Part shown: in pieces, positions 47,660-57,502 of the stretch
How positions within the stretch are numbered: position 1 is the stretch's first letter
Layout: each line of letters begins with the position of its first letter
Assembly (NCBI RefSeq): GCF_016463975.1
Contig: NZ_JAEMNX010000002.1
Span: 248,001 to 312,000 of the forward strand
DNA from: Marinomonas transparens
Lineage (GTDB): Bacteria > Pseudomonadota > Gammaproteobacteria > Pseudomonadales > Marinomonadaceae
DNA: 64,000 bases
Reading direction: 5' to 3'
Made by a program: the position numbers and the translations under genes
Notes under the pieces: generated by a model
Told to the model about the DNA's origin: nothing
What the model saw: the letters and a program-made list of their open reading frames with translations, nothing else
Databases searched by the model: none

Positions 47660-48997
47660 CTACTGGCCTTTCGTCATGGCAGCAACTAAGGCCTCTAAGC
47701 TTTGATCAATAGTATAGCTTTCTGTCAGTGACTGCTGTAAAAAATCACGAATTTCCGGCATTTGGGTAATCGCTTGATCTAAATCAGCATCCGCCCCTCG
47801 CACATAAGCACCAACGGAAATAAGATCTTGGTTTTGCTGAAATTTAGAATACAACTGCTTAACTCGCATCGCCCCTTGTAAATGTGCCTCAGTGACAATA
47901 TTCGGCATAGCGCGAGATACAGAAGCTTCCACATCGATAGCAGGGTAATGCCCTTCTTCAGCTAAACGTCGAGACAAGACAATATGTCCGTCTAAAATAG
48001 CACGTGACGCATCGGCAATCGGGTCTTGCTGATCATCACCTTCTGTTAAAACTGTATAAAAGGCGGTAATTGATCCGCTGCCATCACGACCATTACCAGC
48101 GCGCTCAACCAACTGAGGCAGCTTTGAGAATACAGAAGGGGGATAACCCTTAGTTGCCGGAGGCTCACCAACCGACAAAGCAATTTCCCGCTGCGCTTGA
48201 GCGTAACGAGTTAGCGAATCCATTAATAATAAAACGCTTTTGCCTTGATCACGGTAATACTCAGCAATACGAGTCGTTAACATAGCCGCACGCAAGCGCA
48301 TCAGAGCGGAATCATCTGCCGGAGAAGCCACAACAACAGAGCGAGCCAAACCTTCTTCGCCAAGAATTTGCTCAATAAATTCTTTCACTTCTCGGCCACG
48401 CTCCCCAATCAATCCAACTATGGTGATATCGGCCTCCGTAAAACGAGTCATCATGCCAAGCAAAATACTTTTGCCCACACCACTACCTGCAAAAAGCCCT
48501 AAACGCTGCCCCTTACCTACGGTTAGTAAACAGTTAATTGCTTTAATTCCTACATCGAGTGGCTCACTAATAGGCTTACGCTGCAAAGGATTTATAACAT
48601 CCCCATGCAAGCCCACTGAGTCTTTCGCTTTTATAGGCCCTTTGCCGTCTAGTGGCTTACCTAATCCATTCACAACACGGCCAAGCAGTTCATCTCCTAT
48701 TGGCATCATGCTTTCTTCAAGCAACGGACGAACACGGGCTCCAGGAGAAATACCTTCAATCGCTTCCGTTGGCATGAGGTAAGTCAAATCACCAGTAAAA
48801 CCGACTACCTCAGATTCTACCCAACGGTTTTTTCGCACCTGTACTAGGCAGCGATCCCCCAACGCAACCACACAGCCAACGGCCTCCATGGTAAGACCCA
48901 CCATACGAGTTACCTTACCTTCCAACTGAGGAGGCAAAGGGGTAGACGAAACCGTAGTAAGTTTTTTAAAGCGCTCTTCAAGGCTAGACATTGCCAT
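47660..48997 (-). CDS. fliI: Flagellum-specific ATPase FliI
   Basis: Hexameric type III export ATPase of 445 residues, related to F1-beta. Walker A is [15 protein letters not shown], Walker [20 protein letters not shown], and the substrate-export helix region [18 protein letters not shown] is typical. The ATG at 48997 overlaps the fliH stop (TAATG). A second ATG at 48991 has AAGG at 9 bases spacing and may be the real start, shortening the product by two residues. Confidence 0.96.
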   Translation of the reverse strand: MAMSSLEERFKKLTTVSSTPLPPQLEGKVTRMVGLTMEAVGCVVALGDRCLVQVRKNRWVESEVVGFTGDLTYLMPTEAIEGISPGARVRPLLEESMMPIGDELLGRVVNGLGKPLDGKGPIKAKDSVGLHGDVINPLQRKPISEPLDVGIKAINCLLTVGKGQRLGLFAGSGVGKSILLGMMTRFTEADITIVGLIGERGREVKEFIEQILGEEGLARSVVVASPADDSALMRLRAAMLTTRIAEYYRDQGKSVLLLMDSLTRYAQAQREIALSVGEPPATKGYPPSVFSKLPQLVERAGNGRDGSGSITAFYTVLTEGDDQQDPIADASRAILDGHIVLSRRLAEEGHYPAIDVEASVSRAMPNIVTEAHLQGAMRVKQLYSKFQQNQDLISVGAYVRGADADLDQAITQMPEIRDFLQQSLTESYTIDQSLEALVAAMTKGQ

Positions 48998-49806
48998 TAG
49001 CCTTGCTTAGGTAGAGATAGGTGACGCAGCTCGTTGCAAACAGCATCAAGACGCTGCTCAACACGGCCATCAACATGAAAAGATTTTGAATCAATGACGA
49101 AGCCACCCTCTATTAGACTGTCATCCTCATCAATTAACAGCGTTAAACGATCGCGAACCGCAAGAGTCTCTAAAGCAATAACATCATTAGGATGAAGCCT
49201 CAAGCGCACCCGCCCTTCGTATTCACCTATTTCACTGAATACCCGATCCAGCTGCTGCTTTAGAACTTCATGACCCTCTTCTTTCATTTGTGAAAGACAG
49301 ACGTTTTCAATGATTCTTGCCATAGTTTGATAAAGAATAGCTTCCGTGGCCGAACGACTCTCTTCCAAAGGCTGAGCAATTTCTTTCACCACATTAGCCA
49401 ATAAGGCTTCGATGTTGTCTAACTGGACTTGAGCTTGCTCTTTCGCTGCCTCTCTGCCCTCCTCAAGACCAATTTGATGACCCTCTTCATTGCCCTTTTC
49501 AAAGCCATCGACTTCTCCCTTAGCAAAACCATCGGCATGACCTTTGTTATAACCTTCCTCTTCGCCTTGTATAAAACCCTCATCATAGGCAGCTGAACGA
49601 ATCTCTTCCAATTGAGAAGCCGTCAAAGGTTCATAAACAAGAGAATCTTGATCCACTTCTTCTGTGGTAACAACGGCATCTTTTTGGATCAGTATGGCAG
49701 GACCTGAATCCGAAACATCAGGTTGATTACTTTCTAAGTGAGGTAGCTCCCAACGCTCGTAAGCAGTCATCTTACGGTCGGGTATATCCTTGTCTTGGTC
49801 TGACAT
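48997..49806 (-). CDS. fliH: Flagellar assembly protein FliH
   Basis: Negative regulator of FliI. The middle contains the FliH hallmark glycine repeats ([19 protein letters not shown] and [13 protein letters not shown]) in a helical region, followed by an ATP-synthase-subunit-like C-terminal domain ([27 protein letters not shown]). The length is 269 residues. It starts 7 bases after the fliG stop and overlaps fliI by one base. Confidence 0.92.
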   Translation of the reverse strand: MSDQDKDIPDRKMTAYERWELPHLESNQPDVSDSGPAILIQKDAVVTTEEVDQDSLVYEPLTASQLEEIRSAAYDEGFIQGEEEGYNKGHADGFAKGEVDGFEKGNEEGHQIGLEEGREAAKEQAQVQLDNIEALLANVVKEIAQPLEESRSATEAILYQTMARIIENVCLSQMKEEGHEVLKQQLDRVFSEIGEYEGRVRLRLHPNDVIALETLAVRDRLTLLIDEDDSLIEGGFVIDSKSFHVDGRVEQRLDAVCNELRHLSLPKQG

Positions 49807-49813
49807 ATGTTAA

Positions 49814-50827
49814 CTAAACCATCTGCTCACCGCCGCCACCAAGAACGATTTCACCGTTATCAGCAAGACGTCTGGCCACTGCCAGTATTTCTTTTTGGGC
49901 GACTTCTACTTCACTAACACGCACCGGGCCTTTCGCTTCCAAATCATCTTTCAACATATCCGCCGCACGGGAAGACATATTTTTAAAGACTTTTTCTTGC
50001 ATATCTGGATCAGCCCCTTTCAAAGCAAGAATCAAGGTTTCAGATTCCACTTCACGTAAAATAACCTGAATACCACGGTCATCCACATCCAACAAATTGT
50101 CGAAGACAAACATCAAATCTTGAATTGTATTAGCAAGATCTTCATCAACATCACGAATAGACTCCATCAACTCAGTCTCTACCGAGCTATCAATAAAGTT
50201 CATGATATTGGCCGCAGTACGAATACCACCAATGGTCGTAGATTGTGTTGATTGATTGCCTGAGAACTGACGCTCTAGAATATTATTCAACTCTAGCAGC
50301 GCAGCTGGCTGCACTGTTTCCAAGGCAGAAACACGTAACACAATGTCTAGGCGAACCCGTTCATCAAAGTTCGCTAAAATATCAGCCGCTTGGTCTGGAT
50401 CAAGATAAGAAATAACAATGGCCTGAATCTGGGGGTGTTCATAACGAATAACATCCGCAACGGCACGAGACTCCATCCACTTTAAGGTATCTAACCCTGT
50501 GGTATTGCCCCCCAATAAAATTCGATCAATCAAACTGCCCGCTTTCTCTTCCCCAAGGGCCTCTTTCAACATATTACGAATATAACCGTCAGCACCTAAG
50601 CCTAAGCCCGTTTGATCTCCAACCAGTACCAAGAAGTCATCTAACACTTTTTCGACCTGATGACGCTGCACATTCGCCAACTGAGCCATACACTGACCAA
50701 TGCGCTGAACCTCTTTCGGGCCCATATGCTTGAGAATTTGTGCCGCATCGGATTCACCAAGCGACATCAGAAGAACTGCCGCCTTCTGAACCGAACTTAA
50801 CTCTGCACCTGAATCAGCTTCACTCAT
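49814..50827 (-). CDS. fliG: Flagellar motor switch protein FliG
   Basis: Rotor protein that receives stator torque. The N-domain (KAAVLLMSLGESDAAQILKHMG) binds FliF. The middle domain has the EHPQ motif in IRYEHPQIQAIVISYL. The C-domain has the torque helix with charged residues (MFVFDNLLDVDDRGIQVILREVE). The length of 337 residues is usual. It overlaps fliF by 4 bases. Confidence 0.96.
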   Translation of the reverse strand: MSEADSGAELSSVQKAAVLLMSLGESDAAQILKHMGPKEVQRIGQCMAQLANVQRHQVEKVLDDFLVLVGDQTGLGLGADGYIRNMLKEALGEEKAGSLIDRILLGGNTTGLDTLKWMESRAVADVIRYEHPQIQAIVISYLDPDQAADILANFDERVRLDIVLRVSALETVQPAALLELNNILERQFSGNQSTQSTTIGGIRTAANIMNFIDSSVETELMESIRDVDEDLANTIQDLMFVFDNLLDVDDRGIQVILREVESETLILALKGADPDMQEKVFKNMSSRAADMLKDDLEAKGPVRVSEVEVAQKEILAVARRLADNGEIVLGGGGEQMV

Positions 50828-52500
50828 TTACTTTCCATTACCCATTGTTTTACAACCTGAGCAACACGCTCTGGTTCTTCCGCAATCAAACCGCGAATCG
50901 CATTTAACTGACGATCAATTTTCTCAGGAGAACCAGGCACCAATATATCTTCAGCACTCACCAGCGACACTTGATCGTCTGAAATATCATCCGTCTCATC
51001 AGAAAAAATTGCCGCTTCTGTATCTTCTGCCACAGCAATCTTATTCTGTTCGCTAAGCGTTTTCAAAATTGGACGAACCACAACCAACAATAATAGAAGG
51101 ACAAACACCCCGACTAGCACTGGCTGCAATAAATTCATAAACCAAGTCTGCTGATAGAAAGGCAGCTCAGCTTCTGGCTCTACAGGTTCTGGCACAGCAA
51201 AGGGTGAATTAATAACACTGACACTATCACCTCGAGCCGGATCATAACCCACTGTGTCCCGAACCAATAAAGTTAAACGCCCCAGTTCATCATCATTCCA
51301 AGGCGTTCGCACAAGCTCAGCGGTCTCTGCATTCAAGCTTGCTAAATCATCCACCACAACAGCAACGGATAAACGCCTTATGGTGCCTTGCTGGCGCTTG
51401 GTATAACTAATACTTCGATCCAATTCAAAATTTCGTGTGGTTTCTTCTCGGGACTGACCATTCTGAGCTGGCGCATTACCACCAATAGGAGCGCCATTCT
51501 CATCCACCGCCTCTGGAGCAGACACAGCACCAGGAGGCTGATTACTTAAAGCGCCTGGAATTCCTCCTGAAGTCTCTCCCGCACCCCGATTTTCCTTAAG
51601 CGTCTGTTCACTACGTAACGCCAACAAATCTGGATTATATTGCTCATTGGTTTTTTCGATAGCGGTAAAATCAATATCTGCCGACACTTCTGCCTTAAAA
51701 CGCCCTTCACCAACGACTGGCCCCAGAATACTATTCACCCGGCGTAATAATACTTCTTCCACCTTACGGGCATAGTCAAATTGTTTACCAGCAACCGATA
51801 ATTCTGAGTCTATATCTTTTTCTGTCAATAAGGTTCCACGTTGATCAACCACAGTGACATCTTTATCGCTTAACTGAGAAATACTAGAGGCAACTAAATT
51901 AACAATGGCCTCGACCTGACTACGATCTAAACGTCGCCCTGGATACAACTCCAAAAAAACAGAGGCTGAAGGTTTACGAGTATCACGGACAAAAACCGAC
52001 TCTTTAGGAATAGCCAGATGCACTCTTGCACTTTTAATGCTTTGTAAACTGGTAATAGTGCGACTTAATTCGCCTTCTAAGCCTCTTCGATAACGCGTTG
52101 ACTCAACGAACTGCGATGTTCCCAAGCTCTGCTCTTGGTCCATGATTTCCATACCAACAATGTTGTCGGAAACAATGCCTGACCCAGCAAGCTTAAGACG
52201 TGCTTGGTGATAAAAATCAGACTCGACTAATAGAGCCCCAGTATTTTCATCTAACTTAAAAGGGATGTTATTCGTACTAAGAATTTCAACAATCTGATCC
52301 GCATTATAATCTGTGATACTACTTAACACGGGTTTATAACTTGTGCCACTGGTCCATAACACAGCAGACAAAGCTATGGCGATAGACGCGGCAAGACCGA
52401 CCATTAATGCTAGCTGACGAATAACTGTCAGTTTATTAAAGCCAGTGACCAGCTCTAAATAGAGCTTTTGTTCCGATTGTTCTGCAGGGACATTATCCAT
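50824..52500 (-). CDS. fliF: Flagellar MS-ring protein FliF
   Basis: Forms the MS ring in the inner membrane. It has an N-terminal helix (LALMVGLAASIAIALSAVLW), YscJ-like ring-building motifs (LKLAGSG, RGLEGELSRTITSL, SARVHLAIPKESVF), a variable periplasmic loop rich in Gly/Pro/Ala and a C-terminal helix (VLVGVFVLLLLLVVVRPIL). The cytoplasmic tail PERVAQVVKQWVMESK binds FliG. The total is 558 residues. Confidence 0.95.
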   Translation of the reverse strand: MDNVPAEQSEQKLYLELVTGFNKLTVIRQLALMVGLAASIAIALSAVLWTSGTSYKPVLSSITDYNADQIVEILSTNNIPFKLDENTGALLVESDFYHQARLKLAGSGIVSDNIVGMEIMDQEQSLGTSQFVESTRYRRGLEGELSRTITSLQSIKSARVHLAIPKESVFVRDTRKPSASVFLELYPGRRLDRSQVEAIVNLVASSISQLSDKDVTVVDQRGTLLTEKDIDSELSVAGKQFDYARKVEEVLLRRVNSILGPVVGEGRFKAEVSADIDFTAIEKTNEQYNPDLLALRSEQTLKENRGAGETSGGIPGALSNQPPGAVSAPEAVDENGAPIGGNAPAQNGQSREETTRNFELDRSISYTKRQQGTIRRLSVAVVVDDLASLNAETAELVRTPWNDDELGRLTLLVRDTVGYDPARGDSVSVINSPFAVPEPVEPEAELPFYQQTWFMNLLQPVLVGVFVLLLLLVVVRPILKTLSEQNKIAVAEDTEAAIFSDETDDISDDQVSLVSAEDILVPGSPEKIDRQLNAIRGLIAEEPERVAQVVKQWVMESK

Positions 52501-52527
52501 TCAAAAGCGCCAAGCGATTTATCATGC

Positions 52528-52887
52528 CTAAATGGGCATATTCATGATTTTTTCATACGCGTCTACAAGTTTATTACGCACTTGAGTCATAGCTTCAAAT
52601 GATACACTGGATTTTTGCAGACCAATCATGACTTGAGGTAAATCAACCCCATCGTCACCGCGTTCATAGGATTGTGCTAATTGAGTCGCTTCTTTCTGCA
52701 AGGAGTGAACATTATCGACCGCATTCTTTAGCATTTCTGCAAAATCTGCACGTCCAATAGCCTGGCCATCATCAGCACCGGCAATTTTTTGGATACCAGG
52801 TTCAGAAGCCCCTGGTGCTTGCACTTGGGACTGCATATTCCGCATTTGGGATAACACTTGATTAATGTCTGGTCGATCAGAGACCAT
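52528..52887 (-). CDS. fliE: Flagellar hook-basal body complex protein FliE
   Basis: Adaptor between MS ring and rod. The conserved C-terminal region DGVDLPQVMIGLQKSSVSFEAM and KLVDAYEKIMNMPI identify it. The ATG at 52887 gives 119 residues and has an AGGTGAG site upstream; the GTG at 52896 overlaps that site and is rejected. It begins the fliEFGHIJ run. Confidence 0.93.
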   Translation of the reverse strand: MVSDRPDINQVLSQMRNMQSQVQAPGASEPGIQKIAGADDGQAIGRADFAEMLKNAVDNVHSLQKEATQLAQSYERGDDGVDLPQVMIGLQKSSVSFEAMTQVRNKLVDAYEKIMNMPI

Positions 52888-52955
52888 TATACTCACCTAA
52901 AAAAAGCAATACTTACACAGCTTAGCATAAAGCCAATTAAAACAAGATACAAAAA

Positions 52956-54302
52956 TCAATCTACATCGATTCCGCACTCACGCATTTTAGCGATTTTATA
53001 GCGTAACGTTCTAGGGCTAATGCCTAATGTCTCCGCAACCACCTTACGCTTACCATTTGCATCGATCAATGCTTGAGCAATAATCCGAAATTCATGCTGC
53101 TGAACACCTTTACCTAAAATAGAAGCCGCACTATCATCCTCCTCTTCCGGCTCCGCGACCGTCGCAGGAACACTCATCATATCAAACGCAATATGCTCCT
53201 CACCAATCTGTGCGTTCGAACTCAGGATCAGAGCTCGTTGAATCACGTTATCAAGCTCTCGAACATTGCCGGGCCAAGGGTGAGCTTCTAATTTACTTTG
53301 CGCTGACGGCTTTAACAAAGCCCCTGAAATTCGCATTTTGGCAGCATTTTTTAGCAGAGAGTGCTGCGCAAGCGGTAAAATATCCCCCTTACGTTCACGA
53401 ATCGGCAACCAGCGTAAAGGAAATACATTTAACCGATAATACAAATCTTCCCTAAAACCACCTTCTCTGACGTAATCAGCTAGGTCTCGGTTAGTTGTCG
53501 CAATAATGCGCACATCTAAAGGAATGGCTTTCTTGCCACCAAGGCGCTCTACTTCTTGCTCTTGCAGAACCCGTAACAACTTAGCTTGTAAGCCAATATC
53601 CATTTCGGTAATTTCATCAAGCAATAAAGTACCACCATTAGCTTGCTCAAATTTACCCGCCTGGGAAGACACAGCCCCCGTATAAGCGCCTTTTTCATAA
53701 CCGAATAAAATGGCTTCCAACATATTCTCTGGAATAGCCGCACAGTTAATAGCAACAAAAGGCGCCTTACGACGATTCGATTCTTGATGTATGAAATTAG
53801 CCAGCACCTCTTTACCCGTACCACTTTCCCCGCAAATCAAAACAGTAGAGTCCGTAACAGCCACTCGTTTTGCTAGCTCTAATAAAGCAACACTAGAAGG
53901 GTCTTCTGCAATAGGCCGACTGTTAGACTGAGGGGCCGACTTAACGGTATATTTGCCAATGGCGTTTAGTAGCTCCTCCTCTTGGAAAGGCTTTAGTAAA
54001 TAATCCACCGCACCATCACGCATCGCTTCCACTGCATGGGCTATATCTCCATAAGCTGTCATCAGCATAATGGGAAGCTCTGGATAGCTATCAACCACAT
54101 GATGCAACAGGTCATAACCATCCATACCAGGCAGGTTAACATCAGACACCACCATATCGAATTGGCTATGTTTCAAAGCAACTATGGCATCTTCTGCGCT
54201 ATACACCATTTTGCACTGGTAGCTTGCTAGCATTAGCGTATCTTCTAATGCTTCAGCCAACCCCTTATCATCTTCTACAACTAATAACTTAACATCAGAC
54301 AT
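52956..54302 (-). CDS. fleR: Sigma-54 activator response regulator FleR (FlrC)
   Basis: NtrC-type regulator of 448 residues for class III flagellar genes. Receiver with phospho-Asp in MVVSDVNLPGMDG, AAA+ domain with Walker A GESGTGKE, the sigma-54 contact loop GAYTGA (a GAFTGA variant) and Walker B GTLLLDEI, and a C-terminal Fis-type HTH (KRKVVAETLGISPRTLRYKIAKM). All modules needed for activation are intact, in contrast to the FleQ-like neighbour. It starts 1 base after fleS ends. Confidence 0.93.
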   Translation of the reverse strand: MSDVKLLVVEDDKGLAEALEDTLMLASYQCKMVYSAEDAIVALKHSQFDMVVSDVNLPGMDGYDLLHHVVDSYPELPIMLMTAYGDIAHAVEAMRDGAVDYLLKPFQEEELLNAIGKYTVKSAPQSNSRPIAEDPSSVALLELAKRVAVTDSTVLICGESGTGKEVLANFIHQESNRRKAPFVAINCAAIPENMLEAILFGYEKGAYTGAVSSQAGKFEQANGGTLLLDEITEMDIGLQAKLLRVLQEQEVERLGGKKAIPLDVRIIATTNRDLADYVREGGFREDLYYRLNVFPLRWLPIRERKGDILPLAQHSLLKNAAKMRISGALLKPSAQSKLEAHPWPGNVRELDNVIQRALILSSNAQIGEEHIAFDMMSVPATVAEPEEEDDSAASILGKGVQQHEFRIIAQALIDANGKRKVVAETLGISPRTLRYKIAKMRECGIDVD

Positions 54303-54303
54303 C

Positions 54304-55458
54304 TCACATCCTTACAAGAGGGATAGTTAAACTGGCTGTCGTGCCAGCCCCCTCTATACTGTCTATTTCAAACTGTCCATGATGAGCTCTGGCAATCGCC
54401 TTAACAACCATTAAGCCCAAACCGGTACCGTGTTGTTTTGTGGTCACAAAACCTTCTTGCACATGCTCTAACTGTTCTTCCGACATACCCACACCACGAT
54501 CCTTAAAAGCAAACATCACGCCATTCTCATCACAACACCAATTAAGAACAACCAACTCATCTGCGGACTGGGCATCAACGGCATTATTAAGTAAATTCAA
54601 TAACGCTCCCAATAAGGTTTCTTTATTACATTGAATAAACTCTGTTGATAACAACTCGCTTCCTGAAAACTCAAAACGCATGTTTTTTTGCTGACAAATT
54701 TCTTGGCAGTGAGTTACCAACTCATCCATAAAGGCCATCACACTGACATTTTCATCCAGTTTAATTTCACTGCGCGAAAAAATCAGCATGTCACGAATTT
54801 GTCTTTCTATATTCACTAATCGATCAGCTAACTTAGTCGCAAAGGTTTGACGCATCAATGGTGACAAATCAAGCTTCTGAAGATGACCTGCATAAAGCGT
54901 AGCAGAAGATAAAGGGGTTCTGATTTGATGCGCAAGAGCAGCCACCATTTTTCCCATATTAGATAGTCTTTCATGGTGGGTAAGTTTTTTCTGTAGCAAA
55001 AAGGTTTCCGTTAAGTCCACTAGAATCACCAGCTGCCCAGGCACATTACCCAACGACGCGGTTTCCACCCTTACACGGCGCCCGCTCACCATAGACACTT
55101 CATGACCATCATCTTTTTGCGGACGAAAACTCAAAGGAACAATAGAACCCCACGACTGACCAACAAGAGGTAAATTAAACAAGCGATCCGCTACCGGATT
55201 CGCCATCACTACCTGACCTTCTGCATTCAGCAGCAAAACGCCTACAGGCATAGATTCAAATAGCTGTTGAAACTGCTGCACCAAAATACGGTTTTTATCT
55301 TGCTCTTGACGCTTATCCTGCTCAGCCTTCTCCAACTGTTGAGACAAACGCACCACCTCCTGCTGGAGATCTAAATAAGATTTTGCTAGTACATCGGAAG
55401 ATTCACTAAAAGCCTTAAAAGCCGCTTTTAACTCCGCAATTTCTTCGTCCTTAGTCAC
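54304..55458 (-). CDS. fleS: Flagellar sensor histidine kinase FleS (FlrB)
   Basis: Cytosolic kinase of 384 residues that phosphorylates FleR. An N-terminal coiled coil is followed by a PAS domain (FESMPVGVLLLNAEGQVVMAN), the H-box ALAHQIRTPLSSATLYAGHL, N-box LLNLLNNAVDA and G-box TGLGLMVVKAIA. No membrane helices are present, as in FleS/FlrB. Its start overlaps the stop of the FleQ-like gene by one base. Confidence 0.92.
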   Translation of the reverse strand: MTKDEEIAELKAAFKAFSESSDVLAKSYLDLQQEVVRLSQQLEKAEQDKRQEQDKNRILVQQFQQLFESMPVGVLLLNAEGQVVMANPVADRLFNLPLVGQSWGSIVPLSFRPQKDDGHEVSMVSGRRVRVETASLGNVPGQLVILVDLTETFLLQKKLTHHERLSNMGKMVAALAHQIRTPLSSATLYAGHLQKLDLSPLMRQTFATKLADRLVNIERQIRDMLIFSRSEIKLDENVSVMAFMDELVTHCQEICQQKNMRFEFSGSELLSTEFIQCNKETLLGALLNLLNNAVDAQSADELVVLNWCCDENGVMFAFKDRGVGMSEEQLEHVQEGFVTTKQHGTGLGLMVVKAIARAHHGQFEIDSIEGAGTTASLTIPLVRM

Positions 55459-55928
55459 TAAAACTCCGACTTATTAATGTTATAACGGCGCATTTTTTCA
55501 ATCAGTGTAGTGCGTTGGATTTGTAGGTTCTGTGCGGCTTTAGAAACGACACCTTGTGTAGAAACCAAGGCTTGACGAATTAGTAGCGCCTCAAGATGGC
55601 GCACATGGAGATTTAAATTCACGCCAGAAGGTTGTGGCAAAGTCCGTAACTGCTGAACTTCTTTTAGTATTGAGGAAAAAACTTGTGAGCGCCAAGGCAG
55701 AGGGCATAGCCAAACCGGGTATTCACCATTCACCTCAAGAGAGTCACTCAAAGAAATAATAGGGATAAACTCGTCCAGCTCAAAAGACTGAATACCTTTT
55801 CCCAGAACAACAAAATCAGGCAAACGAAAGGCAGTAAAAGACGAGCTGTGATCTATACCCACAAAGGTCAAAACACTTGAAACGCTTGCCATCTCTTCGT
55901 CATCTAGACCACACAACCAAGCTTTCAC
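55458..55928 (-). CDS. FleQ/FlrA-like protein lacking the AAA+ domain (receiver-like domain + Fis-type HTH)
   Basis: A 156-residue protein in the fleQ position upstream of fleSR. Residues 1-98 look like the degenerate FleQ receiver (VLTFVGIDHSSS, DEFIPIISLSD, PVWLCPLPWRSQVFSSILKEVQ). Residues about 108-150 are the FleQ-type Fis HTH (LEALLIRQALVSTQGVVSKAAQ, then RTTLIEKMRRYNI). The about 240-residue AAA+ domain with Walker motifs and GAFTGA is absent, and the frame is continuous with no sign of a frameshift. It starts at a GTG with GAGG 8-9 bases upstream. It could bind DNA but not activate sigma-54 polymerase. Confidence 0.8.
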   Translation of the reverse strand: MKAWLCGLDDEEMASVSSVLTFVGIDHSSSFTAFRLPDFVVLGKGIQSFELDEFIPIISLSDSLEVNGEYPVWLCPLPWRSQVFSSILKEVQQLRTLPQPSGVNLNLHVRHLEALLIRQALVSTQGVVSKAAQNLQIQRTTLIEKMRRYNINKSEF

Positions 55929-55960
55929 GTCTTCACCTCAAATCTGTATATACCACTCTT

Positions 55961-55969
55961 ATCATACCA
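55961..55969 (-). promoter_or_regulatory. Possible extended -10 promoter upstream of the FleQ-like gene
   Basis: On the minus strand TGGTATGAT matches an extended -10 element (TGnTATAAT, one mismatch) about 35 bases upstream of the GTG start. No good -35 was found. Weak evidence. Confidence 0.35.
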
Positions 55970-56005
55970 GTATAATGGGCTTTCACGGCTAATTTTCAAC
56001 CCTTA

Positions 56006-56689
56006 TCAATCCAAAAAAGCAGATAGCAACTGATCAAATTCTTGCTCTGCACTGTGCTGGTCTTGATGCCAACTCATAGCACCAAGTAAAGGTGCCGATA
56101 ATAGCCCCGATAAACTAGCAAGATTCTCTTGATAGCAAGGCATGGTGTCTTGGCCAGCGTTCGCCACCCAACCCGCCAATGATAAACCATCTCTAATAAT
56201 AGCTTCAGCAGTCAAAAGTGCATGATTTAGACAGCCTAATTTCATGTTCACCACCATCACCACAGGCAAGCCCATAGATTTCGCTAAATCAGATAAAAGC
56301 TCTCTGTCATTGAGCGGCACACGCCAGCCACCAGCACCTTCGACCAAAGCAAAATCATGGGGCGTCAATAACGCGCCCTTCAAATACCCTTCTAGGCGCG
56401 ACGCCGTCACCAATTTGTTCGCCTGAATTGCGGCCAAATGAGGGGCAATCGCTGGCTCTAGCACCACAGGATTTATCTGCTCATAAGGCAAGCTAACACT
56501 GCTCGCCCCCTGAATCAGCAAAGCGTCTTCGTTACGCAGCACGCCATCAACCCAGTCAGCACCTGCCGCAATTGGCTTAAGGCCTAACGACCTTAATCCG
56601 GCACGCTTTGCCGCTCCCAACAAGCCCACCGTGATATAGGTCTTACCTACATCGGTATCGGTACCCGTAATAAAAAATCGTTTTTTCAC
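56006..56689 (-). CDS. bioD: Dethiobiotin synthetase
   Basis: Closes the ureido ring of dethiobiotin from DAPA, CO2 and ATP. P-loop motif ITGTDTDVGKTYITVGLLG at the N-terminus, the DAPA-binding lysine in SLGLKPIAAGA, and VEGAGGWRVPL. The length of 227 residues is normal. It is the last gene of bioBFHCD, 3 bases after bioC. Confidence 0.94.
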   Translation of the reverse strand: MKKRFFITGTDTDVGKTYITVGLLGAAKRAGLRSLGLKPIAAGADWVDGVLRNEDALLIQGASSVSLPYEQINPVVLEPAIAPHLAAIQANKLVTASRLEGYLKGALLTPHDFALVEGAGGWRVPLNDRELLSDLAKSMGLPVVMVVNMKLGCLNHALLTAEAIIRDGLSLAGWVANAGQDTMPCYQENLASLSGLLSAPLLGAMSWHQDQHSAEQEFDQLLSAFLD

Positions 56690-56692
56690 TTC

Positions 56693-57502
56693 TCACTCCA
56701 GTGGTTTTTGCATAACAACAAACGCCACCTGATAACTTAATGGAATTCCACATTCACCACGTTGATGCTCATACTGATCAAGAAAAGCCCGCCATTTAGA
56801 AGCAGAAACCGCCCCCCTAGGTGAAGGCGAAATAAAACTGGCTCCCACTTTTTTCAATGAATATATCGCGTCCTCTGGAGAATCAAACCACATCACCATA
56901 TTCGTTAGCTCAGAATAGGAAGCCGTAAAGCCACACTGGGAAATAACCGCCAATAAGGAATCATGGGCAATATAATGATGATGATGTTCATCATCATCCA
57001 AACCTTGCCAAGCCCTCCTAATTTCTGGCATAGAATTCTGGGACAGCGTGGAAAAAACAACATAACCCCCCGGTTTTACGACACGATTCAACTCTTTAAA
57101 TAAGGCTTCAGGCGTCAAACACCACTGAATTGCCAGACTGGAAAAGATCAAATCAAACGATTCGTTAGCAAAAGGCAGCGCCTCAGCATCAGCACAAACA
57201 TAGGTAGCATTGAGGGTTTTAGGTGCCTTGGTTCGCGCTACAGCTAGCATTTGACATGATAAATCTAAAACAACACAATGATCTGGGTTTAACTTTTCGG
57301 ACAAAACATTTAACGCCTTCCCCGTCCCTGCTCCAAGGTCGACAATGCTAGACGCTTTTTCTACTGGAAGAAGACCTACAAGACGGCCCAAGACCTTTTT
57401 CTGAAAATGTGCATAAGCATCATAGGAATGGGAAGCACGGTCAAAACGTTTGGCGACCCGTTGCTTATAATCAAACAAGGGGGTATCAGGTGTTATTGGC
57501 AT
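56693..57502 (-). CDS. bioC: Malonyl-ACP O-methyltransferase BioC
   Basis: Methylates malonyl-ACP to start pimelate synthesis. SAM motif I IVDLGAGTGKALNVL, motif II-like LPFANESFDLIFSSLAIQW and motif III VVKPGGYVVFSTL are visible in about 269 residues. The ATG at 57502 is preferred to the TTG at 57505. It overlaps the bioH end by 17 bases. Confidence 0.9.
   Translation of the reverse strand: MPITPDTPLFDYKQRVAKRFDRASHSYDAYAHFQKKVLGRLVGLLPVEKASSIVDLGAGTGKALNVLSEKLNPDHCVVLDLSCQMLAVARTKAPKTLNATYVCADAEALPFANESFDLIFSSLAIQWCLTPEALFKELNRVVKPGGYVVFSTLSQNSMPEIRRAWQGLDDDEHHHHYIAHDSLLAVISQCGFTASYSELTNMVMWFDSPEDAIYSLKKVGASFISPSPRGAVSASKWRAFLDQYEHQRGECGIPLSYQVAFVVMQKPLE

Noticed and set aside
52900-52950. 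A sigma-54 promoter upstream of fliE
   Set aside because: The minus strand has TTGG followed by AAGC, but GG and GC are 11 bases apart instead of the required 10, so I do not call it.
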